A program made the position numbers and the translations under genes. DNA of 12,962 nt from Flavobacteriaceae bacterium. GTDB taxonomy: Bacteria; Bacteroidota; Bacteroidia; Flavobacteriales; Flavobacteriaceae. The notes beneath the pieces are model-generated. The model did no database searches. It had not been told where the DNA came from and saw only the letters and a program-made list of their open reading frames with translations. The stretch is taken from positions 1 through 12,962 of the forward strand of contig JAUXCI010000041.1 in NCBI GenBank assembly GCA_030618945.1. The letters run 5' to 3'. Shown here piece by piece: positions 7,928 to 12,962 of the stretch (its first letter is position 1; the number at the start of each line of letters is the position of its first letter).

Positions 7928-7941
7928 TTTACGTATATTTG
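7909..7941 (+). promoter_or_regulatory. Promoter of the truncated HAD gene
   Basis: TTG at 7909-7911, a 22-base spacer, and TATATTTG at 7934-7941 match TTG-N17-23-TAnnTTTG. The expected start near 7946 gives a leader of about 50 bases to the ATG at 7999. An in-frame TTG at 7939 lies inside the -7 box and is therefore unlikely to be the start codon. Confidence 0.5.
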
Positions 7942-7998
7942 CAAAAATTTAAAAAAGACCTTATTTCATTTAGGCTATATTATTCAACCCCATTTTTT

Positions 7999-8547
7999 AT
8001 GCAAGTAAAACTGATATGTTCTGATATTGACGGGACCTTATTAAACATAAACAGAGAATTATCTTCTAAAACCAAAAGGGTTATAAAAGAATTGTCTCAT
8101 ATTCCGTTTATACTGATTTCATCCAGAATGCCCCAAGCCATAATCCACCTTCAAAAAGAGCTCGGCATAAATCAGTTGCCTTTAATTGCCTATAATGGTG
8201 GTTTGATTTTGGAAGGGGAAACCGTTTTGCATAGCACTGAGATTAGCAACAAGCTAACAGATTCAGTCTGTAACTTTAGCGCTAACACAAATATTCATAC
8301 GAGCCTTTATCATGGACATCATTGGTTTGTCCCAGAAATGGACTATTGGGCCAATCGCGAAAGCAATAATACTAAAGTGATGCCGCAGGTTCAGGACATT
8401 GATAAAACTTTGGTTCAATGGAAAGAAAAAAATATAGGAGCCCATAAAATCATGTGTATGGGAGATGAAATTACCTCTAGTAATATTGAAGACGGGGTCG
8501 CTATCTTTTTGGAAAAACAGTTGAATGTTTTATCAAATTCGGCATAA
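7999..8547 (+). CDS. HAD-superfamily Cof-type phosphatase, C-terminally truncated
   Basis: The frame encodes 182 residues from the ATG at 7999. Motif I is intact (SDIDGTLL, nucleophile D9 and D11). A motif II-like LISSR (39-43) and the YNGG segment (65-68) follow, then most of a Cof-type C2 cap. The reading frame stops at ...LNVLSNSA, where Cof proteins such as E. coli YidA continue with '...LEI', the motif III Lys and the motif IV GDxxND box. Those relatives have about 270 residues, so roughly 85-90, including two of the four catalytic motifs, are missing. No other frame downstream restores them; only 81 bases separate this stop from the converging phosphorylase gene, and they hold a terminator. 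It most likely encodes an inactive remnant, although the promoter looks intact. The frame could start at a TTG (7939), but the DIDGT motif then sits unusually far from the N-terminus. Its usual substrates would be sugar phosphates or similar. Confidence 0.75.
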   Translation: MQVKLICSDIDGTLLNINRELSSKTKRVIKELSHIPFILISSRMPQAIIHLQKELGINQLPLIAYNGGLILEGETVLHSTEISNKLTDSVCNFSANTNIHTSLYHGHHWFVPEMDYWANRESNNTKVMPQVQDIDKTLVQWKEKNIGAHKIMCMGDEITSSNIEDGVAIFLEKQLNVLSNSA

Positions 8548-8590
8548 AAAAAAGTTCAATGTTGAAAGTTTTAAAACCCCAACATTGAAC
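8546..8590 (-). terminator. Terminator of the glucan phosphorylase gene
   Basis: On the minus strand an 11-bp perfect stem, GTTCAATGTTG (8590-8580) against CAACATTGAAC (8564-8554), encloses a 15-base loop that itself holds the palindrome GTTTTAAAAC. Eight T residues (8553-8546) follow. It is a strong rho-independent terminator for the gene ending at 8629. The T-run overlaps the TAA of the converging HAD gene (8545-8547). On the plus strand the hairpin has no T-run behind it. Confidence 0.8.
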
Positions 8591-8628
8591 CATTATTTCA
8601 TTGATTCAATTTTTCATTGATCACTTGA

Positions 8629-10272
8629 TTATTTGAACATTTTCTTATAGTACTGATCGGCCATTCTTGCACTGGTAAAGGCAGGAATCACGTCATCCAT
8701 CCCTTTAAAGACAATTTCTTGCCATTTCTTAGGATTGTCATAGTACATTGGGATTACCTCGTTTTCGAGGATATCATATAAGTTATCAGCATCCATTTTA
8801 TCCTGATCCCAAACCGGAAGGTTATGGTCAAGTTCCGGCAACACAAAACTGTTTTTGCCATTCTTTTGAAATTCCGGAATCCAACCATCATTGATAGAAA
8901 CATTCACAGAACCGTTCATTGCAGCAGTCATCCCACTGGTTCCTGAAGCCTCACGTGTTATTCTTGGTGTATTGAGCCAAACGTCAGATCCGCATTTCAT
9001 TTTTCTTGATAGGTCCATTTCATATCCAACCAATACGGCTAAATTCCGAGCGGGTTTAGAAACATTCACCAAATGATTAAAAATATCGATAGCATAATAA
9101 TCATAAGGGTAAGGCTTACCTGCCCATATGATTTGTACTGGGTATTTTTCGTTATTTATCAATCGGTAAAAGCGCTCAAGATCATGAAGTAACAGATCAG
9201 CTCTTTTATATCCTGCAAAGCGCCTTGCCCAAACAAAGGTAAGCACATTTGGATCGAATAATTTTTCAGTTTGATTCAACACTTCGTCAAAAAGATCCTT
9301 TTTTAATTCAAGTTTTCTTTTGGTATAAGTTTTTGCATTTTTCTTTTCCCATGATTTTTTAATCACCTTATCTTGCCAAAAGTTTTGATTTTGTGCATTG
9401 GTAATTGGAATTATTTTACAGGTTTTGTCAAAATCCTTCCACATGTCATTGGCAACCACTGCATGTAATTTGGAAACAGCATTCGCTTTTTTAGCCATTC
9501 TTAAGGCAGCAACCGTATAGTTGATCATACCTCCGTTAACCATTTCTTTTTGAAGCTCCTCTTCAGACAGTGATTTTCCAAAAAAGCCACATCTGTTTAA
9601 ATGACGTGCATCTCTTTCTTCGTTTCCTGCTTTTTCAGGCGTATGGGTTGTAAAAACCATTTGGTTCTTTTTAACGCCTTGATTTTTCAAATGATAAAAG
9701 GCTGGTAATCCATGACCTTCATTTAAATGGTAGGTATCAGCACCTCCAAGGGCTTCCACTACTTTTGCTCCACCAATTCCAAGTACAATACTCTGTGACA
9801 CACGCGTCATTTCATTAGCATCATATAAATGGTTGGTGATGGTTCTTGATAAATAATCATTTTCTTCAAGGTCAGTACTCAATAAGTACATGGGTACTGA
9901 ACCAAAAATCTCTGGTTTTAAAACATAGGCCCTTACCTTTACGTTGGGGTTGTCATGCAACTGAACTTCTACCTCGATCCCGGTATCTTCGAGAAAATTA
10001 TAAGTTTTCTCAATAAAATCTGTTCTTAAGGTTTGGTCTTCATTTCTTGCCTGGTCATAATAGCCATATTTCCATAGCATTCCGATGCCAATCATGTTTT
10101 GTTTTAACTCAAATCCCGAACGCATATGAGAACCTGCTAAAAAACCGAGCCCTCCTGAATATATTTTTAACGCTTGATGAATACCAAATTCCATACTGAA
10201 ATAGGCAACTTTTTTGTCATAATCTTTTGCCGGTTTATAAGGATGGTACCATGTACTGTATTTACTTTCCAT
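8629..10272 (-). CDS. glgP: GT35 alpha-glucan phosphorylase-family protein, PLP lysine replaced
   Basis: This 547-residue protein resembles the short alpha-glucan phosphorylases (TIGR02094 type), which release glucose 1-phosphate from glycogen-like glucans. Recognisable motifs are AYFSMEFGI (23-31), YSGGLGFLAG (38-47), YHLNEGHG (181-188), FAGYKRADLL (352-361, with the phosphate-site-like YKR), SDVWLNTPR (429-437) and REASGTSGM (440-448). In phosphorylases the residue after GM (or NM) in this last motif is the lysine that forms the Schiff base with pyridoxal phosphate. Here it is T449 (codon ACT), followed by AAMNG. Either this subfamily does not bind PLP covalently, or it has another activity, or it is inactive. 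Length is well below the 800 or so residues of classical GlgP, but no break is seen. The ATG at 10272 follows an A-rich leader, a TAAATTTG box lies at 10308-10301, and a terminator lies at 8590-8546. The symbol rests on family membership only. Confidence 0.82.
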   Translation of the reverse strand: MESKYSTWYHPYKPAKDYDKKVAYFSMEFGIHQALKIYSGGLGFLAGSHMRSGFELKQNMIGIGMLWKYGYYDQARNEDQTLRTDFIEKTYNFLEDTGIEVEVQLHDNPNVKVRAYVLKPEIFGSVPMYLLSTDLEENDYLSRTITNHLYDANEMTRVSQSIVLGIGGAKVVEALGGADTYHLNEGHGLPAFYHLKNQGVKKNQMVFTTHTPEKAGNEERDARHLNRCGFFGKSLSEEELQKEMVNGGMINYTVAALRMAKKANAVSKLHAVVANDMWKDFDKTCKIIPITNAQNQNFWQDKVIKKSWEKKNAKTYTKRKLELKKDLFDEVLNQTEKLFDPNVLTFVWARRFAGYKRADLLLHDLERFYRLINNEKYPVQIIWAGKPYPYDYYAIDIFNHLVNVSKPARNLAVLVGYEMDLSRKMKCGSDVWLNTPRITREASGTSGMTAAMNGSVNVSINDGWIPEFQKNGKNSFVLPELDHNLPVWDQDKMDADNLYDILENEVIPMYYDNPKKWQEIVFKGMDDVIPAFTSARMADQYYKKMFK

Positions 10273-10300
10273 TATTTTAAATTTATTTGAAACAAAGCGG

Positions 10301-10308
10301 CAAATTTA
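10301..10308 (-). promoter_or_regulatory. -7 box for the glucan phosphorylase gene
   Basis: TAAATTTG on the minus strand matches TAnnTTTG exactly and lies 28 bases upstream of the ATG. No TTG is found at the expected -33 distance, so this is a partial promoter match. Confidence 0.4.
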
Positions 10309-10426
10309 ATGGAATTTGGGAGATATTTAAGGGAAAAAGAGGGAAAATTATGGAGTGTGAAATTGATATATCAGTTTGATGAAATAGGTCATTTAAATTC
10401 AACTTTTATCTCCGCATTTTTTCACT

Positions 10427-10434
10427 TAAATTTG
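10427..10434 (+). promoter_or_regulatory. -7 box that would give a leaderless DUF2721 transcript
   Basis: TAAATTTG matches TAnnTTTG exactly. Only five bases (ACCCC) separate it from the ATG at 10440, so transcription would begin at or next to the start codon. No TTG lies at the usual -33 spacing. The ribosome-binding region shows no Shine-Dalgarno or A-rich sequence. Confidence 0.4.
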
Positions 10435-10439
10435 ACCCC

Positions 10440-10853
10440 ATGGAACAACTCACACTAACTACCCCCGCACTTTTATTTTCGGCGATTTCATTGATCATGT
10501 TGGCTTATACCAACCGGTTTTTAGCTTATGCAGCTGTTGTAAGAAGTTTGCACGATAAATATCAGCAAGAAAAAGATGAAGTATTGATTCGTCAAATCAA
10601 CAATCTGCGCAAGCGTTTATACCTTACCAGATCCATGCAAATATTTGGTATTTTAAGCCTGTTGCTCTGTGTGCTTACCATGTTTTTAATTTACATTGAA
10701 CAGCACGTTATTGCCGTTTGGGTGTTTGGTGTAGCGCTACTTTTGTTGATTTTGTCTTTGGCACTCCTGATCAGAGAAATTCAGATTTCGGTTGAAGCTT
10801 TGGAATTTCACTTGGGTGATATTGAAGGGCGGCAGGCAGGCAAAACAGTTTAA
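10440..10853 (+). CDS. DUF2721 family membrane protein
   Basis: The 137-residue protein matches the DUF2721 pattern: TTPALLFSAISLIMLAYTNRF at the N-terminus, a charged cytosolic-type loop (36-64, rich in K, E and R) and two further membrane helices. Predicted segments are about 9-24, 65-86 and 89-111. The family has no known function. The ATG at 10440 puts the conserved TTPALLF motif at the N-terminus as in relatives. The last eight residues (GRQAGKTV) are encoded by the GC-rich 19-mer repeat also found at 1076-1094, so the native C-terminus has probably been replaced or extended by a short repeat. The gene is divergent from the phosphorylase gene (167 bp between starts). Confidence 0.85.
   Translation: MEQLTLTTPALLFSAISLIMLAYTNRFLAYAAVVRSLHDKYQQEKDEVLIRQINNLRKRLYLTRSMQIFGILSLLLCVLTMFLIYIEQHVIAVWVFGVALLLLILSLALLIREIQISVEALEFHLGDIEGRQAGKTV
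10828..10846. repeat. Second copy of the GC-rich 19-mer, inside DUF2721
   Basis: GGCGGCAGGCAGGCAAAAC is identical to 1076-1094. Here it overlaps the last codons of the DUF2721 gene and is read as part of GRQAGKTV. Only one arm of the hairpin seen at 1066-1094 is present. Confidence 0.6.
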
Positions 10854-10909
10854 TGCTTGAATGTTCAAACAAATTAAACTTTTCAAACTAAATAGCAAAC
10901 GCAAGAACA

Positions 10910-10936
10910 CTTCAATGCTGTAAAACAACATTGAAG
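10910..10936. terminator. Hairpin between DUF2721 and a small minus-strand gene
   Basis: CTTCAATGCTG (10910-10920) pairs with CAACATTGAAG (10926-10936) with one mismatch and a 5-base loop. It lies between two converging genes and may act for either, but no T-run follows on either strand. The arm CAACATTGAA is identical to one arm of the terminator at 8546-8590. Confidence 0.4.
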
Positions 10937-10959
10937 AATCTCAAAACTCGAAACTTCGT

Positions 10960-11121
10960 TCAATATCTCAAATTCAATTGAATCCTATCATTTCCAGATG
11001 GGTCGACACTTTTTAAATCGTATTCCTGATTGTGCTCTGTGTCATATACCACAAAGGGTAATGATTTTTGTTGGGCATTTAGTTTTTGCAATGCTTTAAT
11101 TAAGTCGTTTACTGTTTTCAT
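10960..11121 (-). CDS. Small hypothetical protein (53 residues)
   Basis: I do not recognise this family. The 53 residues start MKTVNDLIKALQKLNAQQ, an amphipathic helix, and continue with a short strand-like region (LPFVVYD) and ending in DRIQLNLRY. It has no signal peptide, membrane segment or cysteine. The ATG at 11121 is preferred; a TTG at 11169 would add 16 residues that look like leader sequence. Codon use and the balanced composition suggest a real gene. It lies 162 bases behind the dodecin gene on the same strand, separated from it by a possible weak terminator. No clear promoter box was found. Confidence 0.55.
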   Translation of the reverse strand: MKTVNDLIKALQKLNAQQKSLPFVVYDTEHNQEYDLKSVDPSGNDRIQLNLRY

Positions 11122-11246
11122 AGCGATGGATTTAAGTTTATCCCAATAGCTGTGGGGGTTTAATAACAACGGATGAATAAATAGTTTATTGTCCTATTTA
11201 GTCTTTATAGCCAGATATTTAAAACAGAAAAAAATTCTTTTAAAAT

Positions 11247-11262
11247 CTCAGGTTTAACTGAG
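11247..11262 (-). terminator. Weak possible terminator after the dodecin gene
   Basis: On the minus strand CTCAG and CTGAG form a 5-bp stem around a 6-base loop. ATTTT and a longer T-run (TTTTTTT at about 11234-11228) follow. The stem is short, so termination would be partial. Confidence 0.35.
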
Positions 11263-11283
11263 GATTCATGTATTCAAACTAAA

Positions 11284-11484
11284 TTAGTGTACCTCAAAAA
11301 TAATTTTTACGTTTACTCTAAACGCCGTAATACCGCCGTCTTTTACAACAGCACTTTGTGATTGTACGAAAACTGATTTGATGTCATTTACACTTTTAGA
11401 GGCATGTGCAACGGCATTTCTTGTGGCTTCTTCCCAACTTTTGTTGGAATCGGCCATTACTTCGATAACTTTTAAGACTGCCAT
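11284..11484 (-). CDS. Dodecin family flavin-binding protein
   Basis: The 66-residue protein has the whole dodecin pattern: KVIEVMADSNKSWEEATRNAV, a helix, then SKSVNDIKSVFVQSQSAVV and a C-terminal strand VNVKIIFEVH. Dodecins form hollow dodecamers in the cytosol that bind riboflavin, FMN or FAD and buffer free flavin. The residue that stacks on the flavin is usually Trp in a GAWV-like motif; here that position appears to be F39 (SVFVQ). Binding may be weaker or altered. Length fits the family. The ATG at 11484 is the only reasonable start. A TATCTTTA box lies 37 bases upstream. The gene is divergent from the mutarotase gene. Confidence 0.92.
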   Translation of the reverse strand: MAVLKVIEVMADSNKSWEEATRNAVAHASKSVNDIKSVFVQSQSAVVKDGGITAFRVNVKIIFEVH

Positions 11485-11521
11485 AATTATTAATTTAGAG
11501 GGTTAAATATTAATCTTGTCG

Positions 11522-11529
11522 TAAAGATA
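11522..11529 (-). promoter_or_regulatory. Possible -7 promoter box for dodecin
   Basis: TATCTTTA on the minus strand is one mismatch from TAnnTTTG and lies 37 bases upstream of the dodecin ATG. The nearest upstream TTG (11546-11544) leaves only 14 bases, shorter than usual. Confidence 0.35.
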
Positions 11530-11627
11530 CGAAAAAATGGATTCAATTTGCTCATTTTTACTTTGAATCAAGGCAGCATTTGTATATTTACATGACAGGA
11601 ATAATCGTAACAATTTTAAGAAAATAT

Positions 11628-12431
11628 ATGCAAGCAACCCATAGGTTAGTTAGTGATGATAGTAAATCCTTTGTTAGCATCGAGGAGGGTGAATTGATCA
11701 GTTATATTAAAAATGGAGAAGAACTGATCCATCAAAAAGGAGATCCAGGATGGAGAAATTCAGATACTGAAATGTTTCCTGTTATCGGCCCAACTGAAGC
11801 TAATAATTTTATAGTAAACACTGAAAGGGGAGAGGCTGTTCAGGATCAACATGGCTTGTTGCGGGAGTTGAGTTATAATGAATTGGACAAGACAGAACAT
11901 TCGGTAGTTTTTGTAAAGACGTATAAGAAAAATTCAAAAGTTAAAAACTCAAAATATCCCGATAAATCAATTAAAGAGCTGGTGTTTTGGCCTTATAGTT
12001 TTGAATTCAAAAAGCGCTATGAGCTGTCAAATGACGCATTAAAAATTCAATTCGAAATTGCCGGGGAAAAAGGAATGCCTTTTATGCTCGGCTACCATCC
12101 GGCTTTTAAACTGTCAGGGAACAACAATGAAATTTTTAAGTTTAAGGAAGAGCAGTTAACGCTTCAAAATATTCTGGATGTAGGTTCAATAGCTTATCCA
12201 GCCTTAGGCGCTAATGAAATTACTTTGGTAAAGGCAAATGGCTACAATGTGCTGATCAAAACCCAGGGCTTTGACAATTTTATGTTGTGGACAGAAGTTC
12301 CCAATATGGTGTGCATTGAACCCATTTCGGCCTATCCCTATACAGGAGGGAAGTCATTAGATTCCGGTTTGTTTATGGAGTGTGGGGGGGTTGATTTTTT
12401 TGAAGTAACTATCTCAATGATTTTAGTTTAG
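11628..12431 (+). CDS. Aldose 1-epimerase-like mutarotase (LacX/YeaD type)
   Basis: The 267-residue protein matches the galactose mutarotase superfamily, which interconverts alpha and beta anomers of sugars in the cytosol. Key positions are visible: H75 and R79 in QDQHGLLRELS, the catalytic acid H157 in GYHPAFKL, and the catalytic base E231 in CIEPISAYPYT. FPVIGP (about 50-55) is also typical of the family. Substrate cannot be told; relatives act on hexoses or hexose phosphates. I chose the ATG at 11628 because EEGELISYI then sits where relatives begin. ATG 11592 would add 12 residues with no family counterpart. The sequence before the start is A-rich (AAGAAAATAT). The C-terminal segment has a run of seven G at 12384-12390, but the frame is maintained. 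It is divergent from dodecin and probably unrelated to it. Confidence 0.87.
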   Translation: MQATHRLVSDDSKSFVSIEEGELISYIKNGEELIHQKGDPGWRNSDTEMFPVIGPTEANNFIVNTERGEAVQDQHGLLRELSYNELDKTEHSVVFVKTYKKNSKVKNSKYPDKSIKELVFWPYSFEFKKRYELSNDALKIQFEIAGEKGMPFMLGYHPAFKLSGNNNEIFKFKEEQLTLQNILDVGSIAYPALGANEITLVKANGYNVLIKTQGFDNFMLWTEVPNMVCIEPISAYPYTGGKSLDSGLFMECGGVDFFEVTISMILV

Positions 12432-12679
12432 GAGAATATTTCGATATTCGAAATTCAAAGCCATCAAAGCCATGAAAGCTACAATTCACGAACACGAATA
12501 AACAAAACTTTATAATTTGAATTCCTATACAATCCTTTGTCTTTAATATTAAATGTTTCACTACTTTGGTGCATTCTTAAACTATAGCTATTAATTAGAG
12601 TAATAAGCACAACAGCAATAACTTAAGAATTAGAATAAGGAAATTGGCGGTCCTAATGCTGCGACAAAAACGAAACTGA

Positions 12680-12962
12680 ATGAATTTTTTGGGAAAAACC
12701 TTTTGGATTACAGGTGCTTCATCTGGCATGGGTAAAGCTGTTGCTGTGGCTTTGGCAAAATTCAATACCCGTATTATTATTTCTGGAAGGGATATCGATA
12801 GCTTACAAATTACGGCTGAGGAAATTGAAAAAAATGGGAGCAGGGCTCGTATTGAGGTACTGGATATGCAAGATGCTACATCGATTATAAGAACTGCAAA
12901 AAAGGTTTTAGCAGACAAAGAAAAAATAGCGGGTTTATATCATTTTGCGGGTATCAGTCAGC
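12680..12962 (+). CDS. Short-chain dehydrogenase/reductase, 5' part
   Basis: The first 94 codons of an SDR-family oxidoreductase are seen before the window ends. The N-terminus MNFLGKTFWITGASSGMGKA carries the Rossmann TGxxxGxG dinucleotide-binding motif (TGASSGMG, 11-18). Strand 2 ends in ISGRD, where an arginine after the strand suggests NADP(H). LDMQD (61-65) matches the conserved adenine-contacting Asp region. HFAG (88-91) stands in place of the usual NNAG. The catalytic Ser-Tyr-Lys lies beyond the window. Substrate is unknown. The start at 12680 is the in-frame ATG nearest the Rossmann motif. A TTG-N22-TACTTTG sequence at 12537-12568 might be its promoter, one base short in the second box. 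Confidence 0.85.
   Translation, partial: MNFLGKTFWITGASSGMGKAVAVALAKFNTRIIISGRDIDSLQITAEEIEKNGSRARIEVLDMQDATSIIRTAKKVLADKEKIAGLYHFAGISQ

Noticed and set aside
7939..7998. A TTG start for the HAD gene
   Set aside because: The TTG is the end of a TATATTTG -7 box. The DIDGT motif sits at the expected distance from the ATG at 7999.
12438..12454. ATTTCG/CGAAAT hairpin after the mutarotase stop
   Set aside because: The stem is only 6 bp of weak pairs and no T-run follows, so I do not call it a terminator.
12455..12472. Two tandem TCAAAGCCA copies after the mutarotase gene
   Set aside because: Only two short units, which can arise by chance.
12595..12918. An open frame on the minus strand opposite the SDR gene
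   Set aside because: It is antisense to a clear Rossmann-fold gene and its translation resembles no known protein.

Overview
The window looks like chromosomal DNA from a Bacteroidota bacterium, most likely a flavobacterium. It is AT-rich. Exported proteins carry short N-terminal signal peptides ending in ...SAQ or ...FGQ. Likely promoters fit the Bacteroidota form TTG-N17-23-TAnnTTTG, and start codons are preceded by A-rich sequence rather than strong Shine-Dalgarno sites. The propeller-type hybrid sensor kinase is also typical of this phylum. I cannot name the species.

Layout. Minus strand, 185-937: an exported DUF2807 (GIN-domain) beta-helix protein with a strong hairpin terminator behind it and a perfect 22-bp palindrome at its promoter. 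Minus strand, 7602 down to 1107: a tight three-gene signalling operon. It encodes a 1461-residue hybrid histidine kinase (periplasmic propeller, Y_Y_Y, membrane helix, GAF, HisKA, HATPase, receiver, degenerate half-receiver), a stand-alone CheY-like receiver, and a cytosolic GAF plus class III nucleotide cyclase. The receiver stop and cyclase start share one base (TGATG). The layout suggests that an extracellular signal is relayed by phosphotransfer to cyclic-nucleotide synthesis, not to DNA binding. The purine-recognition positions of the cyclase are not the usual ones.

7603-7998 is a gene-free stretch of about 400 bp holding two divergent promoters and three different tandem repeats. 7999-8547 (+) is a HAD/Cof-type phosphatase cut off after its cap domain. 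It converges on 8629-10272 (-), a GT35 alpha-glucan phosphorylase-family protein that has Thr at the position of the PLP-binding Lys. The T-run of the phosphorylase terminator overlaps the HAD stop codon. Then come a DUF2721 membrane protein (10440-10853, +, probably leaderless), an unrecognised 53-residue protein (10960-11121, -), a dodecin (11284-11484, -), a divergent aldose 1-epimerase-like mutarotase (11628-12431, +), and the first 94 codons of a short-chain dehydrogenase (from 12680, +) that runs off the window.

The left half is a sensing and signalling unit. The right half is a loose set of small genes, several related to sugar or flavin metabolism, with no obvious shared pathway. Intergenic spaces carry short repeats, including an identical 19-mer at 1076-1094 and at the 3' end of the DUF2721 gene. 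The most interesting item is the kinase-receiver-cyclase operon with its atypical cyclase. The most testable oddities are the missing PLP lysine, the truncated HAD gene and the 22-bp palindrome.
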